DNA of 6,969 bases from positions 1 to 6,969 of the forward strand of contig JAKIZN010000080.1 of the NCBI GenBank assembly GCA_022708005.1, read 5' to 3'. This stretch comes from Bacteroidota bacterium (GTDB lineage Bacteria; Bacteroidota; Ignavibacteria; Kapaibacteriales; UBA2268). The translations under genes were made by a program, and so were the position numbers. This document shows, one piece after another, positions 6,360 through 6,969 of the stretch. The notes beneath the pieces were generated by a model. That model was given only the letters and a program-made list of their open reading frames with translations. It was not told the origin of the DNA and did not search any database. Position 1 is the stretch's first letter. Each line of letters begins with the position of its first letter.

Positions 6360-6416
6360 ATTTGGCTTTTTAAGATGTCCTGCACCTTCGATATGTAGGA
6401 CATCTTAAAGCCAAAT
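6360..6416. repeat. Long bulged hairpin, copy 2 of the dispersed GATGTCCT palindrome
   Basis: The core stem TAAGATGTCCT (6371-6381) pairs perfectly with AGGACATCTTA (6397-6407). It extends inward by GCA/TGT (one G-T pair) and outward, after a 2-base T bulge (6369-6370), by ATTTGGCTT (6360-6368) with AAGCCAAAT (6408-6416). The total is about 23 paired positions. The core matches the 2659-2691 hairpin at 31 of 37 aligned bases, but here the palindrome is longer and the loop region has diverged. Confidence 0.8.
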
Positions 6417-6422
6417 TGTAAC

Positions 6423-6540
6423 GAACCCAAAGGGTTCAAATGTTTGTAGTAATGAATAATCGGCGATTTATACGACTCCGTAGGAGTTGCATTATGTTAT
6501 ACAATCTTATTTTCTACAAACATCAAATCCCTTCGGGATT
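6423..6540. repeat. Symmetric three-hairpin array with inverted ATGTTTGTAG arms (REP/BIME-like)
   Basis: Three small hairpins lie in a row: GAACCC-AAA-GGGTTC (6423-6437), CGACTCC-GTA-GGAGTTG (6473-6489, one G-T pair) and AATCCC-TTC-GGGATT (6526-6540). Between them, ATGTTTGTAG (6440-6449) is exactly inverted as CTACAAACAT (6514-6523). The layout is therefore hairpin, arm, central hairpin, inverted arm, hairpin, roughly symmetric about position 6481. The element contains GTAG next to palindromes, a feature known from REP elements handled by TnpA-REP (RAYT) proteins; that link is inference. No transposase gene is in the window. Confidence 0.75.
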
Positions 6541-6728
6541 AAAATAATTCCAAATAACGTATTAGAAATCTTATGAGAAGCCCCATTTAGAGATAAGTAG
6601 GCTATAAAATATAGCAAATTATCGCAATAAAAATACTATTTCTGCCAGATAATCGTAAATCAAAAATTATAGATGATAATACGAAAAAGTTAAAATTTTT
6701 CAAAAAAGTGAAAAAAATAAAAAAAAGT

Positions 6729-6759
6729 TTTGGAAATAATAAAAAAGTTCGTATTTTTG
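6729..6759 (+). promoter_or_regulatory. Bacteroidota-type promoter of the tRNA operon
   Basis: TTTG at 6729-6732 and TATTTTTG at 6752-6759 match the -33 TTTG and -7 TAnnTTTG consensus of Bacteroidota housekeeping sigma factors exactly, with a 19-base spacer (consensus about 19-21). Transcription would begin near 6765, leaving a short leader of about 10 bases before tRNA-Tyr. A- and T-tracts upstream (about 6680-6728) could act as an UP-like element. Confidence 0.75.
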
Positions 6760-6774
6760 TATTCTCAAATTTGA

Positions 6775-6858
6775 GGGCAGATACCGAAGTGGTTAAACGG
6801 GGCAGACTGTAAATCTGCTAGGCTACGCCTTACGGAGGTTCGAATCCTTCTCTGCCCA
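6775..6858 (+). tRNA. tRNA-Tyr (anticodon GTA)
   Basis: The acceptor arms GGGCAGA (6775-6781) and TCTGCCC (6851-6857) pair fully, with discriminator A at 6858. The anticodon stem is GCAGA/TCTGC with loop CTGTAAA, giving anticodon GTA (6809-6811) for tyrosine. A long variable arm (about 6819-6835) makes it a class II tRNA of 84 bases, as expected for bacterial tRNA-Tyr. The T loop TTCGAAT is canonical. The 3' CCA is not encoded (the next bases are CTTT), so it must be added by nucleotidyltransferase. Confidence 0.97.
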
Positions 6859-6880
6859 CTTTGAAATAGAGAAGTATAGT

Positions 6881-6953
6881 GCGGGAGTAGCTCAGTTGGT
6901 AGAGCATCAGCCTTCCAAGCTGAGGGTCGCGGGTTCGAGTCTCGTCTCCCGCT
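6881..6953 (+). tRNA. tRNA-Gly (anticodon TCC)
   Basis: The acceptor arms GCGGGAG (6881-6887) and CTCCCGC (6946-6952) pair fully, with discriminator T at 6953, as usual for bacterial tRNA-Gly. The anticodon stem TCAGC/GCTGA carries loop CTTCCAA with anticodon TCC (6914-6916). The D loop AGTTGGTAGA and T loop TTCGAGT are canonical; total length is 73 bases. CCA is not encoded. It lies 22 bases after tRNA-Tyr with no promoter between, so the two are probably processed from one transcript. Confidence 0.97.
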
Positions 6954-6969
6954 CATTAAAAGAAGGAAA

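Larger units (their letters stand above)
6146..6774. other. Gene-free intergenic region rich in palindromes
   Basis: This region of about 630 bases separates the leftward two-gene unit from the rightward tRNA genes. I see no credible coding sequence. The left part (6146-6300) is AT-rich and must contain the promoter of the leftward genes. A weak candidate on the minus strand is TTTG followed after 20 bases by TATAAATA, which lacks the consensus TTTG half. A palindrome (6312-6331), a bulged hairpin (6360-6416) and a symmetric three-hairpin array (6423-6540) follow. The stretch 6541-6720 is AT-rich with A- and T-tracts and no other visible structure. The tRNA promoter occupies the right end. 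Confidence 0.7.

Noticed and set aside
6312..6540. CRISPR array
   Set aside because: The palindromes differ in sequence, are not regularly spaced direct repeats, and no cas gene is present.
6765..6956. 63-aa open frame on the minus strand (contains RDSNPRPSAWKADALPTELL)
   Set aside because: It is antisense to the two tRNA genes; this peptide is a familiar artefact of translating tRNA loci.

Overview
The window is about 7 kb of AT-rich bacterial chromosome. It most likely comes from the Bacteroidota / Chlorobi-Ignavibacteria-Kapabacteria assemblage. Three observations support this. The secreted esterase ends in a domain resembling a type IX secretion (T9SS) C-terminal signal. The tRNA promoter fits the Bacteroidota consensus (TTTG, 19 nt, TAnnTTTG). 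Most genes have weak or no Shine-Dalgarno sequence. The exact lineage cannot be fixed from the window.

Layout. (1) Positions 1-2509, minus strand: a probable operon transcribed leftward as sugar-phosphate nucleotidyltransferase, metK (SAM synthetase), then ahcY (S-adenosylhomocysteine hydrolase, cut off by the window edge). metK and ahcY together form half of the activated methyl cycle. (2) Positions 2510-3002: a gene-free divergent intergenic region. It holds candidate promoter elements for the leftward operon, a 15-bp perfect hairpin, and a 43-nt imperfect inverted repeat whose arms are built from 8-9-nt tandem sub-units. (3) Positions 3003-4924, plus strand: a secreted alpha/beta-hydrolase esterase whose stop codon overlaps (ATGA) the start of a SpoU/TrmH-family RNA 2'-O-methyltransferase gene. 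(4) Positions 4953-6145, minus strand: a two-gene unit of unknown function. It encodes a 92-aa helical protein with a TTG start and a 311-aa coiled-coil protein with a C-terminal membrane anchor, overlapping by 22 bases. (5) Positions 6146-6774: a second gene-free region rich in palindromes, including a relative of the first hairpin and a symmetric three-hairpin REP/BIME-like array. (6) Positions 6775-6953: tRNA-Tyr(GTA) and tRNA-Gly(TCC) behind a good Bacteroidota-type promoter. This order matches the conserved tRNA cluster that often precedes tuf, so tRNA-Thr and EF-Tu are predicted just beyond the right edge.

Most of the coding content is housekeeping. The parts that are not readily explained are the small-protein/tail-anchored coiled-coil pair and the two clusters of intergenic palindromes. 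No CRISPR array, phage, transposase, toxin-antitoxin or classical defence gene is visible.
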